Shown here: positions 18,392 to 27,623 of the stretch, in pieces | Layout of the letters: the number at the start of each line of letters is the position of its first letter | How positions within the stretch are numbered: position 1 is the first letter of the stretch | Origin: Anderseniella sp963700735 | Lineage (GTDB): Bacteria; Pseudomonadota; Alphaproteobacteria; Rhizobiales; Aestuariivirgaceae | Length of the DNA stretch: 64,000 nucleotides | Reading direction: 5' to 3' | Assembly: GCA_963700735.1 (NCBI GenBank) | Contig: CAVOYR010000001.1 | Coordinates: forward strand, 242,545 to 306,544 | Made by a program: the position numbers and the translations under genes | Notes under the pieces: model-generated | Database searches by the model: none | What the model was told of the DNA's origin: nothing | The model's input: the letters and a program-made list of their open reading frames with translations, nothing else

Positions 18392-19303
18392 ATGCCGATG
18401 GATCGATTCGAAAGCATGAGAGCACTGGTGCTGGCCGTGGACGAGGGCAGTTTTGCCGCAGCGGGCCGCAAACTGGGCCTGACGCGGGTACAGGTGTCGC
18501 GGCTGGTGGGGGCGCTGGAAGACCACATTGGCGCACCTTTGCTCAAGCGCACCACGCGGACAATGGCACTGACGGAAGCCGGCATGGTGTTTGTCGAGCA
18601 GGCCCGTACCCTGGTGGCACAGATGGACGAGGCGGAAGCCGCTGTGGGCCATATCAGGGGTGAGCTGGAAGGGTTGCTGCGGGTGAGCGCCCCCACAAGC
18701 CTTGGCGGCGGCGTCATTGCGACCGCGATGGCTGACTTCATGGCACAGCACCCGTCAGTATCCGCTGCACTTGTGCTGAATGACAGGCATGTCGATCTGC
18801 GCGAGGAGGGGTTCGATGTCATGGTGCGGATCGGTGAGCCCCCGCCTTCAACTCTCGTCGTCCGTCCACTTTGCCCGGTCCGGCAACTGATGTGCGCCAG
18901 TCCCGACTACCTCGAAACCCGGGGGAGACCGCGTACGCCCGCTGAGCTGGCCAGTCATGCCCTGCTTCACCTCGGCAACCTCGGTAGCCCCATGAACTGG
19001 CCGGTACGCGGCGTGGAGGGCAATGCCGGGCTGGCCGTCACTCCGGTACTGAGCTCCAACAATGCCGATGTGCTGAGGGCGGCAGCACTGGCCGGGCGCG
19101 GCATAACGCTTTTGCCGGCCCATACGGTGTCAAGCGAACTGGCAGACGGATCGCTGGTTGCCATACTGGACGGGTTTGAGCCGAAGCCGGAAACCTTGGT
19201 GGCGCTGTACCAGGCGGATGGCTACCGGCCCGCAAAGGCGCGAGCGTTCGTGGAGTTTCTTGCCGCCCGGTTCAAGCGGCGCCCGCCCGGCGGTCCGGCC
19301 TGA
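18392..19303 (+). CDS. LysR-family transcriptional regulator
   Basis: A 303-residue LysR-type regulator. The N-terminal winged HTH (FESMRALVLAVDEGSFAAAG, then LGLTRVQVSRLVGALEDHIG) precedes a linker helix with LLKRTTRTMALTEAG. The C-terminal substrate-binding domain has two lobes (about 90-295), with the effector region around VRIGEPPPSTLVVRPLCP. It is closest in style to the AaeR/DmlR-like group that often controls efflux or oxidoreductase genes. Its target is unknown; the divergent SDR-FMN reductase operon and the convergent photolyase are the neighbours. Confidence 0.9.
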   Translation: MPMDRFESMRALVLAVDEGSFAAAGRKLGLTRVQVSRLVGALEDHIGAPLLKRTTRTMALTEAGMVFVEQARTLVAQMDEAEAAVGHIRGELEGLLRVSAPTSLGGGVIATAMADFMAQHPSVSAALVLNDRHVDLREEGFDVMVRIGEPPPSTLVVRPLCPVRQLMCASPDYLETRGRPRTPAELASHALLHLGNLGSPMNWPVRGVEGNAGLAVTPVLSSNNADVLRAAALAGRGITLLPAHTVSSELADGSLVAILDGFEPKPETLVALYQADGYRPAKARAFVEFLAARFKRRPPGGPA

Positions 19304-19307
19304 GCTG

Positions 19308-20750
19308 CTACCTGATCTTGTTGTAGGCCGCCAGCGCCCGGTCGCGGGCCTCGCCGTGATCGACGATTGGCCGGGGGTAGGTCTTGCCCAGCCTGACGCC
19401 CACCCTGTCCAGCACGTCCCTGGGCGCTTCCCACGGCTTGTGCAGGTACTTCTCCGGCATGTCCGACAGTTCCGGCACCCAGCGGCGGACATAAGTGCCA
19501 TCAGGATCAAACTTCTCGCCCTGCAGCACCGGGTTGAACACCCGGAAATAGGGCGCAGCATCGGCGCCACAGCCAGCGATCCATTGCCAGCTTGCGGCGT
19601 TGGATCCGATGTCGGCATCTACAAGGCAGTCCCAGAACCACTCCTCGCCGCGCTGCCAGGGGATCAGCAGGTCCTTCACGAGAAATGACCCGGCGATCAT
19701 GCGTACGCGGTTGTGCATCCAGCCGGTGGCCCACAGTTCCCGCATGCCGGCATCCACGATAGGGTAACCAGTCATGCCGTCCTGCCAGGCCTTCAGGCCG
19801 TCCTCGTCGCTGGCCCACGGGAAGCCGGCAAACTTCTCCTGGAAGGGCTCGGTTGCGAAGTTCTCGAAGTTGCAGACCAGATGATAGGAGAATTCACGCC
19901 ACAGCAGTTCCTTGAGGAATGTCTTGCCGCCAACATCGATGTTGCGGCGGCCATCGGCCATGGCGTGGCGCATGGCGTGCCAGCACTGCAGCGGCGAGAT
20001 TTCGCCAAAGTGCAAATGGGGAGACAGCCGCGAGGTGCCAAACTCGCCGGGCATGTTGCGCCTGTCGGCATAGTCCTTGGCAGCCTCGGCAATGAACCGG
20101 TCGAGCTTTTCCTGCGCGCCCGCCTCGCCCGGTGCCCAGCGTTGGGAGAAGCCTTCTGCCCAGTCCGGTTTGCCGTCATAAAGTTCCCAACTCGCCAAAT
20201 CGTCGCTGGCGATGTCACCATCCCAGAAGGTCATGCCGTCCGGCACCGGACGCGGGGCACGTTGCGGCTCGGCCTCGAAGCAGGCCCTGGAGAACGGCGT
20301 GTAGACCTTGTAGGGGGTTCCGCCTCCGGTGCGGATGTCCTCGGGGTTGTGCAGCAGGTACCCGGCAAACCGCTTGCAGGCGATGCCCTGCCGGCCGGCC
20401 CAGTCTGCAAGCGACGTCTCGAGCTTTGCGGACCACGGCGCGTAACTGCGCGAGAACCAGATGCCGTGGGCGCCGGTCTCCTCCACGAGCTGCTCAAGCA
20501 CCGTGAGCGGATTGCCGCGGCGCAGGATCAACCGGCCTGACCTATCCTTGAGTGCTGCCTGCAGTGACGCCAGTGACTGCTCCAGCCACCAGCGCGATGC
20601 GCCGCCCATGGCCCAGTCGCCCGGCGTGTCATCGTCAAGAATATAGACCGGCAGCAGCGGATGCCCGGTCGCCGCCGCAGCGCTCAGCGCAGCGTGATCG
20701 CTCAGGCGCAGGTCATGGGTAAACCAGACGATGATCGGGCTGTCGCTCAT
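19308..20750 (-). CDS. phrB: Deoxyribodipyrimidine photo-lyase
   Basis: Light-dependent repair of cyclobutane pyrimidine dimers. The N-terminal alpha/beta antenna domain (IIVWFTHDLRLSDHAAL) is followed by the helical FAD-binding domain, with RLSPHLHFGEISP, FLKELLWREFSYH, and the conserved block WFWDCLVDADIGSNAASWQW, then FRVFNPVLQGEKFDPDG. It is 480 residues from ATG 20750; an in-frame start at 20798 adds an atypical leader. It overlaps no neighbour; the LysR gene converges on it with 4 nt between the stops. The class I CPD photolyase assignment is strong; an antenna type (folate or deazaflavin) is not assigned. Confidence 0.94.
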   Translation of the reverse strand: MSDSPIIVWFTHDLRLSDHAALSAAAATGHPLLPVYILDDDTPGDWAMGGASRWWLEQSLASLQAALKDRSGRLILRRGNPLTVLEQLVEETGAHGIWFSRSYAPWSAKLETSLADWAGRQGIACKRFAGYLLHNPEDIRTGGGTPYKVYTPFSRACFEAEPQRAPRPVPDGMTFWDGDIASDDLASWELYDGKPDWAEGFSQRWAPGEAGAQEKLDRFIAEAAKDYADRRNMPGEFGTSRLSPHLHFGEISPLQCWHAMRHAMADGRRNIDVGGKTFLKELLWREFSYHLVCNFENFATEPFQEKFAGFPWASDEDGLKAWQDGMTGYPIVDAGMRELWATGWMHNRVRMIAGSFLVKDLLIPWQRGEEWFWDCLVDADIGSNAASWQWIAGCGADAAPYFRVFNPVLQGEKFDPDGTYVRRWVPELSDMPEKYLHKPWEAPRDVLDRVGVRLGKTYPRPIVDHGEARDRALAAYNKIR

Positions 20751-20840
20751 CAGGGCTCCGCTGGCAGGCAAGGTGAGGAAATGACGGCTTTGCCCCACAA
20801 CGCAACGTCAGGGGGCAGGGTTGCAGACTCAACCTGGGAC

Positions 20841-22499
20841 TCAGTTGCCGGACGCGCTCAAGGCGCCGGAGCCAGCACGTTCGTCCAGCAGGTTCGACAG
20901 CCAGTCCGGGTCCATTTCCGGCACCGACGACAGCAGCAACTGGGTATAGGCAGGGAACGGCGGCGACAGGATTTCGCTCTTCATGCCCTGCTCCACCACG
21001 CGGCCCTGGAACATCACCACGATCTGGTCAGAGATCGCCTTAACGGTTGCGATGTCGTGGGTAATGAACAGGTAGGTGATATTGAATTCCTTCTGCAACC
21101 GCAGCAGCAGCTTCAGGATGCCTTCCTGCACGATCTGGTCCAGCGCCGAGGTGACCTCGTCACAGATGATCACTTCCGGCTCGGCCGCCAGCGCCCGCGC
21201 AATGCAGATGCGCTGCTTCTGGCCACCGGACAGCTCGCCCGGCAGGCGCTCCATGAAGCTGTCATCCAGCTCGATCATCTTCAGCAGTTCGGAAATACGG
21301 TCGTCCAGCGCCTTGCCGGACAGCCCGAGATAGAACTCGAGCGGGCGGCCGATGATGTCGCGCACGGTGTGCTTGGGGTTCATTGCCGTGTCGGCCATCT
21401 GGTAGATCATCTGGATGCGGCGCAACTGGTCCTTGGTGCGGTCCTTGAGCGCCAGCGGCAAGGGCTCGTCGTTGAACAGCACGTTGCCCTTCATCGGCGG
21501 CAGCAGGCCGGTAATGACACGCGCCGTGGTGGACTTGCCGGAACCGGACTCACCCACCACCGCCACGGTCGACCCGCGCGGCACGTTGATGGTCACGTTG
21601 TGCAGCACCTTGACCACGCCGCCATAGCTGGCATCGACGTTGTTGACCCGCAGCACGGTGTCTTCGCTGGTCTGCTCCGGCTTTTCGAGCGACCGCACGG
21701 CCCACAGCGACTTGGTGTAAGGTTTCTCGGGCTTCTGCAGCATGTCGCGGGTGGGCGCGACTTCTACCGTCTCGCCATAGCGCAGCACCTTGATGACGTC
21801 GGCCATCTGGGCAACCACGGCGAGGTCGTGGGTAATGTAGATGGCGGCCGTGTTGAACTTCTGCACGATGTCACGCATGGCCGCCAGCACCTCGACTTGC
21901 GTGGTCACGTCAAGCGCGGTGGTCGGCTCGTCAAAGATGATCAGGTCGGGGCGTGGCGACATCGACATGGCGGTCATCGCGCGTTGCAACTGACCGCCCG
22001 ACACCTGATGCGGATAGCGCTCACCGATATTGTCAGGGTCCGGCAACTGCAGTGCCGCAAACAGTTCGCGGGCATCGGCCTTCGCCTGGGCCTCGCGCTG
22101 CAGGCCATGGGACACGGTGGCTTCCACGCACTGGTTGATCAGCCGGTGCGCCGGGTTGAACGAGGCGGCCGCACTTTGCGCCACATAGGTGATGCGCGAC
22201 CCGCGCAGCTTGCGGCGCTGGTTTTCGCGCATGGCCATCAGGTCCATGCCATCGAACATGATCGAGCCGCCGGTAAACCGGCAACCTGGCTGGACGTAGC
22301 CCATGGCGGCCTTGCCCAGGGTGGACTTGCCGGCACCGGATTCGCCGATCAGTCCCAGCACTTCACCCCGGTGCAGTTTCAGGTCCACGCCCTTGATGAT
22401 CGGGTGCCACTTGTCATCAGAAAAACCCTCGATCCTGATGTCGCGCATGTCGAGCAGCAGTTCGCCCCTGGTCCGGTCCTGATTTGACTTCTTTGCCAT
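20841..22499 (-). CDS. Fused dual ATP-binding protein of a peptide-type ABC transporter
   Basis: A 552-residue protein with two complete ABC ATPase modules in tandem, equivalent to DppD plus DppF. Module 1: Walker A GESGAGKSTLGKA, signature SGGQLQRA, Walker B LIIFDEPTTALD. Module 2: Walker A GESGSGKSTTARV, signature SGGQKQRICIARAL, Walker B VIICDEVTSALD. It energises import by the two permeases encoded upstream. It is the last gene of a minus-strand operon (binding protein, permease, permease, DUF2182, DUF1326, ATPase) and starts 32 nt after the DUF1326 stop. Confidence 0.93.
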   Translation of the reverse strand: MAKKSNQDRTRGELLLDMRDIRIEGFSDDKWHPIIKGVDLKLHRGEVLGLIGESGAGKSTLGKAAMGYVQPGCRFTGGSIMFDGMDLMAMRENQRRKLRGSRITYVAQSAAASFNPAHRLINQCVEATVSHGLQREAQAKADARELFAALQLPDPDNIGERYPHQVSGGQLQRAMTAMSMSPRPDLIIFDEPTTALDVTTQVEVLAAMRDIVQKFNTAAIYITHDLAVVAQMADVIKVLRYGETVEVAPTRDMLQKPEKPYTKSLWAVRSLEKPEQTSEDTVLRVNNVDASYGGVVKVLHNVTINVPRGSTVAVVGESGSGKSTTARVITGLLPPMKGNVLFNDEPLPLALKDRTKDQLRRIQMIYQMADTAMNPKHTVRDIIGRPLEFYLGLSGKALDDRISELLKMIELDDSFMERLPGELSGGQKQRICIARALAAEPEVIICDEVTSALDQIVQEGILKLLLRLQKEFNITYLFITHDIATVKAISDQIVVMFQGRVVEQGMKSEILSPPFPAYTQLLLSSVPEMDPDWLSNLLDERAGSGALSASGN

Positions 22500-22531
22500 G
22501 CCGTTGTCCGCCTTGCTGCTTGTTGGTCAGA

Positions 22532-23152
22532 TCAGTTGGGGCCGTGCCAGTCGATCTGGCAGATCTCGGCCGAGCGGCCATCGAAATCCCAGACCCGGCC
22601 ATGGCTGCGCACCCGGCCCCTGTTGGCCTGGGCAACGGTGATGTCGGGTCCCATCCAGTACCCGGTGTTCGACACCACGATGTCGCTGTCCGGATCGTGA
22701 CCCGAGACCGGCTCGATCTCTCCCTGGATCTTCTTGCCCACCATGAGCCGGCGCTTCTTGCCTTCGGTCTCATAAGTGACGGCGGCCCGTTCAGCGCCGA
22801 GGAACTCGCCCACCAGCATGGAGAACAGCCCGGTGGTGCCGCGCACCTGGCCCGAGAAAATTTTCTCCAGTCCTGCATAGGCCTTTTCGCTGGCGCGTTC
22901 ATCGAAGAAGGCGGCTGCCTTCCAGTTGCCGCGGCCCATATTGCCGGGGATGTCCATCAGCATGCCGACGTTGAGGCCGGACAGGTCCTCTCCGTCAAAG
23001 TGGCCTTCATCGATGCGGACGCCCAGCCATGCCTGGCAGTAGCCTTCGGTCGGCGGGTGCTTGCCGAGACTGACGACGCACGGACAGAACACCGTGCAGT
23101 TGCAGTTGAGGATCAGCTCCCCCTTGATTTTCCAGTCCGGCATGTCAGCCAT
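22532..23152 (-). CDS. DUF1326 domain protein with N-terminal Cys cluster
   Basis: A 206-residue protein of the DUF1326 type, function unknown. The N-terminal cluster Cys17-x-Cys19-x3-Cys23-x-Cys25 (within LNCNCTVFCPC) could bind a metal or act in thiol chemistry. No signal peptide or membrane segment is evident, so it is probably cytosolic. It starts 15 nt after the DUF2182 stop and precedes the transporter ATPase. DUF1326 and DUF2182 genes are often neighbours; here both sit inside an ABC transporter operon. Handling of a metal delivered by the importer is an inference. Confidence 0.82.
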   Translation of the reverse strand: MADMPDWKIKGELILNCNCTVFCPCVVSLGKHPPTEGYCQAWLGVRIDEGHFDGEDLSGLNVGMLMDIPGNMGRGNWKAAAFFDERASEKAYAGLEKIFSGQVRGTTGLFSMLVGEFLGAERAAVTYETEGKKRRLMVGKKIQGEIEPVSGHDPDSDIVVSNTGYWMGPDITVAQANRGRVRSHGRVWDFDGRSAEICQIDWHGPN

Positions 23153-23167
23153 GAAACTCCACTCCGT

Positions 23168-23959
23168 TCAAATGAATCCGATTGCGGCAGCAAGCCAGTA
23201 CAGCCCTGCCAGCAGCAACATGGCACCGGCAGGCCGCGTCAGCCAGCGGCCGATGTCAGGCAGTTTCTCAAGCACCATGAAGGCGGTGGCAGCTCCCATC
23301 CACACCAGGTTCATCGTGCCGCCAATGAAGCCCAGCGCCATCAGCGCCCAGCAGCAGGCCATGCACACCACGCCCAGCCGGACCCCCATGCGCAGCGCCC
23401 CGGCGGGTCCGGGCGTCCAGTACTGCATGAAGAACATCAGCGGCCGGCGGCACTTGCTCAGGCAGGCCTCCTTGAGGCTGGAGAACTGGTAGGCACCGGC
23501 CACCAGCAGCAGGCCGGCTGTAAGCCAGGCCGACGCGCTGGCCCCCGATTGCGTCACCAGCCCCCAGGATGACAGTGCAGCCTGCGCGCTGGCGCCTGCC
23601 GCCGAAAATCCAAGCCAGACCGCAAGATATCCGGCAACGAGGGCGGCGAAGCCCGTGCCGTTGGCAGCCCCTGTGGCTGTCATGTCGTCATAGGTCGACA
23701 GCGCCGGCACCAGCGTGGGCGCCATCATGGCGGCTGACATCAGTGCCCACATGGCAAACAGCGCGAGAGGATTTGCTTCCGCCGCAGAGGTGCACAAGGC
23801 AGACCAGAACCCGGGTTGCGACAGGTTGAACAACAAGCCGCCGGGCAGGTGTGCCGTCATGATGAAGATGCCGGTCCAGGCCAGCAGCACCAGCGTGTAG
23901 AACCCGCCCCAGCCGAGTGCACGGGCCGATGACAGCGACGTCAACACGTCACTTTTCAT
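23168..23959 (-). CDS. DUF2182 integral membrane protein, predicted metal-binding
   Basis: A 263-residue protein with about six membrane segments. DUF2182 signatures are visible: the Met-rich MWALMSAAMMAPTLVP around residue 70, and CCWALMALGFIGGTMNLVWM in the C-terminal half. Paired methionines and cysteines within the membrane suggest binding of a soft metal such as copper, but no activity is known. Its ATG overlaps the upstream permease stop by 11 nt, so it is translationally coupled to the ABC transporter. DUF1326 follows 15 nt downstream. Confidence 0.82.
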   Translation of the reverse strand: MKSDVLTSLSSARALGWGGFYTLVLLAWTGIFIMTAHLPGGLLFNLSQPGFWSALCTSAAEANPLALFAMWALMSAAMMAPTLVPALSTYDDMTATGAANGTGFAALVAGYLAVWLGFSAAGASAQAALSSWGLVTQSGASASAWLTAGLLLVAGAYQFSSLKEACLSKCRRPLMFFMQYWTPGPAGALRMGVRLGVVCMACCWALMALGFIGGTMNLVWMGAATAFMVLEKLPDIGRWLTRPAGAMLLLAGLYWLAAAIGFI

Positions 23960-24893
23960 CGCGGATCCCGCTGGTCTTGTGCAGGAACCAGTCTACCACG
24001 AAGTTCACTGCAACGGTGAGTAGCGCGATGGCACAGGCCGGCAGCAACGGAATGAGCGCCACATCAAGCCCGCACAGCGCCAGGTCGCAGTTCCACTGCG
24101 TATACGAAATGAACGAGGCCCCGTCGCGCACCATCGAGCCCCAGTCGGCGGTGGGCGGCTGGATACCGACACCGAGGAACGACAGCGAGGCGATGGTCAG
24201 GAACACGAAGCAGAAGCGCAGCCCGAACTCTGCCACCAGTGGCGGCAGGATGTTTGGCAGTATGTCGCGCCGCATCACCCACAACAGCGATTCACCGCGC
24301 AGCCGCGAGGCTTCGACGTAATCCATCACCACCACGTTGAGCGAGACCGCGCGTGCAAGGCGGAACACGCGGGTCGAGTCGAGGATGGCGATGATGATGA
24401 TCAGGTTGGTGATGCTGGAGCCGAAGATTGCCAGCAGCATGAGGGCGAAGATCAGGCTGGGGATCGACATCAGCACATCGACGAAGCGGCTCAGGGCCTG
24501 GTCCAGCCAGGACCGGTTGAGCGCTGCGGCCACGCCAAGCGTACCGCCGATCAGGAACGACAGGAAGGTGGTGGCAACCGCGATGCCGATGGTGTTGCGC
24601 GCGCCATAGACCATGCGCGAGAACACGTCACGGCCCAGCCCGTCGGTGCCGAAAATGAATTCCTGCGTCCAGGGTCCGTTGGGCAGGTTCGAAACGATCT
24701 CGCTCTGGCCATAAGGCGCAATCCAGGGCGCGAAGATTGCCGTCACCAGGTACCCGAAGATGACGACCATGCCGAACCAGGCCGTCATCGGTGCCTTCTT
24801 CAGGGCCCGCCAGACACGCTGCGGCCAGGTGCGCCGGGTCACGACAACAGCAACCTCGTCGATGGCGGAATATGTCTGGTTGTCGGCGCTCAT
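23949..24893 (-). CDS. ABC transporter permease, DppC type
   Basis: Inner-membrane permease of a peptide/nickel-type importer, 314 residues from ATG 24893 (MSADNQTYSAIDE). An N-terminal membrane segment follows the OppC-type leader. The characteristic FGTDGLGRDVFSRMVYGAR precedes the permease core, with EAA-loop residues near EASRLRGESLLWVMRRDILP contacting the ATPase. The start overlaps the stop of the DppB-type permease (ATGA). It pairs with that permease to form the channel. The in-frame extension to 24986 lies within the upstream gene and was rejected. Confidence 0.92.
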   Translation of the reverse strand: MSADNQTYSAIDEVAVVVTRRTWPQRVWRALKKAPMTAWFGMVVIFGYLVTAIFAPWIAPYGQSEIVSNLPNGPWTQEFIFGTDGLGRDVFSRMVYGARNTIGIAVATTFLSFLIGGTLGVAAALNRSWLDQALSRFVDVLMSIPSLIFALMLLAIFGSSITNLIIIIAILDSTRVFRLARAVSLNVVVMDYVEASRLRGESLLWVMRRDILPNILPPLVAEFGLRFCFVFLTIASLSFLGVGIQPPTADWGSMVRDGASFISYTQWNCDLALCGLDVALIPLLPACAIALLTVAVNFVVDWFLHKTSGIRDEK

Positions 24894-25885
24894 CTGGGGT
24901 GCAACAGCCTTGGATTGGTGACGATGGACACGATGTCTGCGAACAGGTTGAGCAGGATGTAGGTGGCGGCAAATATCAGCGCGCACGCCTGCACCACCGG
25001 AATGTCACGGGTGCTGACCGCGTCCACCATCAACTGCCCGGCCCCGGGATAGGTGAACACGACCTCGACCACCACAACGCCCACCACCAGGTAGGCAAGG
25101 TTGAAGGCGATGACGTTGACGATGGGTGCCCAGGCGTTTGGCAGGGCATGGCGCAGGATGACCTGGCTCGACGAGATGCCCTTGAGCCGTGCCATCTCGA
25201 TGTAGGGGCTCGCCAGCAGGTTGATGATCGAGGCCCGCGTCATGCGCATCATGTGGGCCACAATGACGAGGGTCAGCGTCAACGCCGGCAGCAGGCATTT
25301 TTCCACCCGCTCCAGGAACGGCGTACCGGGCGATACATTGGCCAGCGACGGCAGGCCGATCCAGAGTTGCGAGAACAGCAGGATGAGGATGTAGGCGACG
25401 AAGAACTCGGGGAACGAGATCGTCGTCAGGGTGACCGCGTTGACGGAACGGTCATAGAACGAGTTGCGGTACAAGGCAGCGGTGATGCCGAGTGCCAGCG
25501 CCAGCGGCACCGAGATGATCGCAGTCATCGCCGCAAGGAACAGCGTGTTCCACAGGCGCGGTGCGATCAGTTCCATGACCTCGCGTTCGCGGCCGGCGCT
25601 GCGTCCGGAAAATGACTGGCCGAAATCGCCCTGCAGGACGCCGCCAACCCATTGCACGTAGCGCACCACGGCCGGGTCGTTCAGGCCCAGCTCGCGGCGG
25701 AACGCTGCAACGGTTTCCGGCGTGGCCGACTGACCCAGAACGGCGGTCGCAAAGTCGCCTGGCAGGAACTGCATGGACGAGAATATGATGATTGAAACAA
25801 CGAACAGCGTGACAAGGCCGAGAGCCAAGCGCTGTAGCACTGTCTTCAGAATCGGATGCATCCGCAACGCCCACCCTATGTTCAT
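24890..25885 (-). CDS. ABC transporter permease, DppB type
   Basis: Partner permease of the same importer, about 331 residues. The DppB hallmarks are FLPGDFATAVLG after TM1, the LGLNDPAVVRYVQWVGGVLQ stretch, and GDFGQSF. The EAA-type loop is around EMARLKGISSSQVILRHALP. The ATG at 25885 (MNIGWALRMHP) has GCAAGG just upstream; ATG 25861 (MHPILKTVLQRL) is an equally plausible start. A spacer of 138 nt with a hairpin separates it from the binding-protein gene. Confidence 0.9.
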   Translation of the reverse strand: MNIGWALRMHPILKTVLQRLALGLVTLFVVSIIIFSSMQFLPGDFATAVLGQSATPETVAAFRRELGLNDPAVVRYVQWVGGVLQGDFGQSFSGRSAGREREVMELIAPRLWNTLFLAAMTAIISVPLALALGITAALYRNSFYDRSVNAVTLTTISFPEFFVAYILILLFSQLWIGLPSLANVSPGTPFLERVEKCLLPALTLTLVIVAHMMRMTRASIINLLASPYIEMARLKGISSSQVILRHALPNAWAPIVNVIAFNLAYLVVGVVVVEVVFTYPGAGQLMVDAVSTRDIPVVQACALIFAATYILLNLFADIVSIVTNPRLLHPR

Positions 25886-25948
25886 GCAGCCTTGCGGGTT
25901 GGTTCCCGCTTTTGATGCATGCACCGACAACGTTTGCAAACTTTTGCA

Positions 25949-25962
25949 GGTCTGACCAGACC
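25949..25962. promoter_or_regulatory. Operator-like inverted repeat GGTCTG-AC-CAGACC, copy 2
   Basis: Perfect 6-bp inverted repeat with a 2-nt spacer between the binding-protein and permease genes. A 13-nt core (GTCTGGTCAGA then A or C then C, on the minus strand) recurs just upstream of the binding-protein gene. It resembles TGGTCnGACC-type operators of FadR/GntR-family repressors; the regulator is not identified. Confidence 0.4.
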
Positions 25963-25968
25963 CTTTAC

Positions 25969-26000
25969 GGCGGGACAACCAATAAAAACGTCATCCCGCC
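25969..26000 (-). other. Intercistronic hairpin between binding protein and permease genes
   Basis: GGCGGGA and TCCCGCC form a 7-bp stem around 18 nt. On the minus strand it starts 24 nt after the binding-protein stop. Such stem-loops commonly stabilise the upstream message so that more binding protein than permease is made; that role is inferred. Confidence 0.5.
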
Positions 26001-26023
26001 ATCTTGTTGCAACCGTGATGCGG

Positions 26024-27601
26024 TCAGGCCATCCACCAGCGCCGGTACATGTAGCCGCCATCGTGGTCGTAGTTCGAGTTCAGTTCGCCATGCGCCACGG
26101 CTTTCGAGTGGGCAGTGACGAAGTCGTTGAACATCAGTACGATGATGCCACCGTCGTCATGCAGGATGTTTTGCATCTCTGCATACATTTCACCACGCTT
26201 GGCCGTGTCACGCTCGGCCCGTGCCTCGATCAGCAGGGCATTGAACCGGTCGTTCTTCCAGGCAGTGTCGTTCCAGGCAGCATCGGCGGCATAGGCGGTC
26301 GTGAACATCCAGTCTGCTGTGGGCCGGCCACCCCAGTACGAGAAGCACCACGGCTTCTTCATCCAGACGTTGGACCAATATCCGTCCGAGGCTTCGCGGA
26401 CGACGTTGATGTCGATGCCGGCCTGGCGGGCATGTTCGGCGATCAGCGTGGCACAATCCACCGCACCGGCAAACGCGGCGTCTGATGACGACAGGTCGAC
26501 CTTGAGGTTTTCCATGCCGGCCTGCTTCAGGTGGAACTTGACCTTGTCCGGGTCGTACTGGTGGCGCGGCTCGGGGTCGATGGCATACTTGATCGACTTG
26601 GCCAGCGGGTTGTCATTACCCTCGGCGCCATAGCCGAGCAACACCTTGTCGACCAGTTCGGGCCGCTTGAAGGCGTGCTTCAGCGCCAGCCGCACGTCCT
26701 TGTTGTCAAACGGTGCCATGGTGCAGTTCATCGGCGCGACGTAATGGCCGAAACCTGTGACCTGGTCGATCTCCATGTTCGGATTGCGCTTCATCAGGCT
26801 GAGCGTCTTTAGGTCGGGCCGGTCGATGTAATGCACGTCGCCGGAGGTCAGCGCGTTCTGGCGCGCCACCACGTCGAGAATGGTCAGCATCTCGACCGAG
26901 TCGAACCAGGCAGTGCCGTGGTAGTTGTCGTTGCGGGTGGCGGCATAGCGCACGCCAGGCTCGAACACCTCGTGCTTGAACGGACCGGTGCCGATACCTG
27001 CCTGCGGATCGATCTTGCCGTCCTTCGCCGGCATGATCGGCAGGTGATAATCCGACACCACATAGGGGAAGTCGGCAGACCCGGCGCTGAGCTCGAACAC
27101 CACCTTGTCCTTGCCGTCGGTGCGTACGTCCTTGATGCTTTCGAGGATCGACTTGGCCGCCGACTTGGTATCAGGGCCGCGGTGGTGGTTGATCGAGGCG
27201 ACGACGTCGTCCGCATCAAGGCTCTTGCCGTTGTGGAACTCGACGCCCTTCTTCAGCTGGAAGGTCCACTGGTCGACCTTGTCGTTCGACTCCCAGCTTT
27301 CCGCCAGGCCGGGCGCCACGTTGTTGCTGGCGTCGATGTCGACCAGGTAGTCGAAGGCAATGTTGCCGATGTCGGCCACCATGGAATTTTCCCAGGTGGC
27401 AGGGTCCATGGTGTCGGTGGTGCCGCCATGACCGAAGCCTGCCTTGAAGGCACCGCCCTTTTTCGGTTCGGCGCGCACCGACTGGATGAACAGGTTCTCA
27501 CCGGCGACCGTGGTCAGGCCGGCCGCGACGGACAACTGGACAAAATCGCGGCGGCTCATCTTGCCGGTGGCGGCCAGCCGTTTCATGCTGTCGAAATTCA
27601 T
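26024..27601 (-). CDS. Peptide-type ABC transporter substrate-binding protein
   Basis: A 525-residue SBP_bac_5 family periplasmic receptor. The N-terminus MKRLAATGKMSRRDFVQLSV contains SRRDFV, a twin-arginine motif, followed by a hydrophobic stretch, so Tat export is predicted. Family blocks include WTFQLKKGVEFHNGKSLDAD, GTGPFKHEVFEPG and DKVLLGYGAEGNDNPLA. The fold binds peptides, opines, nickel or metallophores. Which ligand applies here is open; the DUF2182-DUF1326 pair in the same operon hints at a metal complex. The ATG at 27601 gives a normal leader; the 27646 alternative is less likely. Confidence 0.9.
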   Translation of the reverse strand: MNFDSMKRLAATGKMSRRDFVQLSVAAGLTTVAGENLFIQSVRAEPKKGGAFKAGFGHGGTTDTMDPATWENSMVADIGNIAFDYLVDIDASNNVAPGLAESWESNDKVDQWTFQLKKGVEFHNGKSLDADDVVASINHHRGPDTKSAAKSILESIKDVRTDGKDKVVFELSAGSADFPYVVSDYHLPIMPAKDGKIDPQAGIGTGPFKHEVFEPGVRYAATRNDNYHGTAWFDSVEMLTILDVVARQNALTSGDVHYIDRPDLKTLSLMKRNPNMEIDQVTGFGHYVAPMNCTMAPFDNKDVRLALKHAFKRPELVDKVLLGYGAEGNDNPLAKSIKYAIDPEPRHQYDPDKVKFHLKQAGMENLKVDLSSSDAAFAGAVDCATLIAEHARQAGIDINVVREASDGYWSNVWMKKPWCFSYWGGRPTADWMFTTAYAADAAWNDTAWKNDRFNALLIEARAERDTAKRGEMYAEMQNILHDDGGIIVLMFNDFVTAHSKAVAHGELNSNYDHDGGYMYRRWWMA

Positions 27602-27623
27602 TGCTGCGTCTCCCTCGATTATT

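Noticed and set aside
20661..22487. A 608-residue open frame on the plus strand
   Set aside because: It is antisense to the fused ABC ATPase gene and is only the long open frame that GC-rich DNA gives opposite a real gene. The composition is His/Arg/Gln-rich and no family fits.
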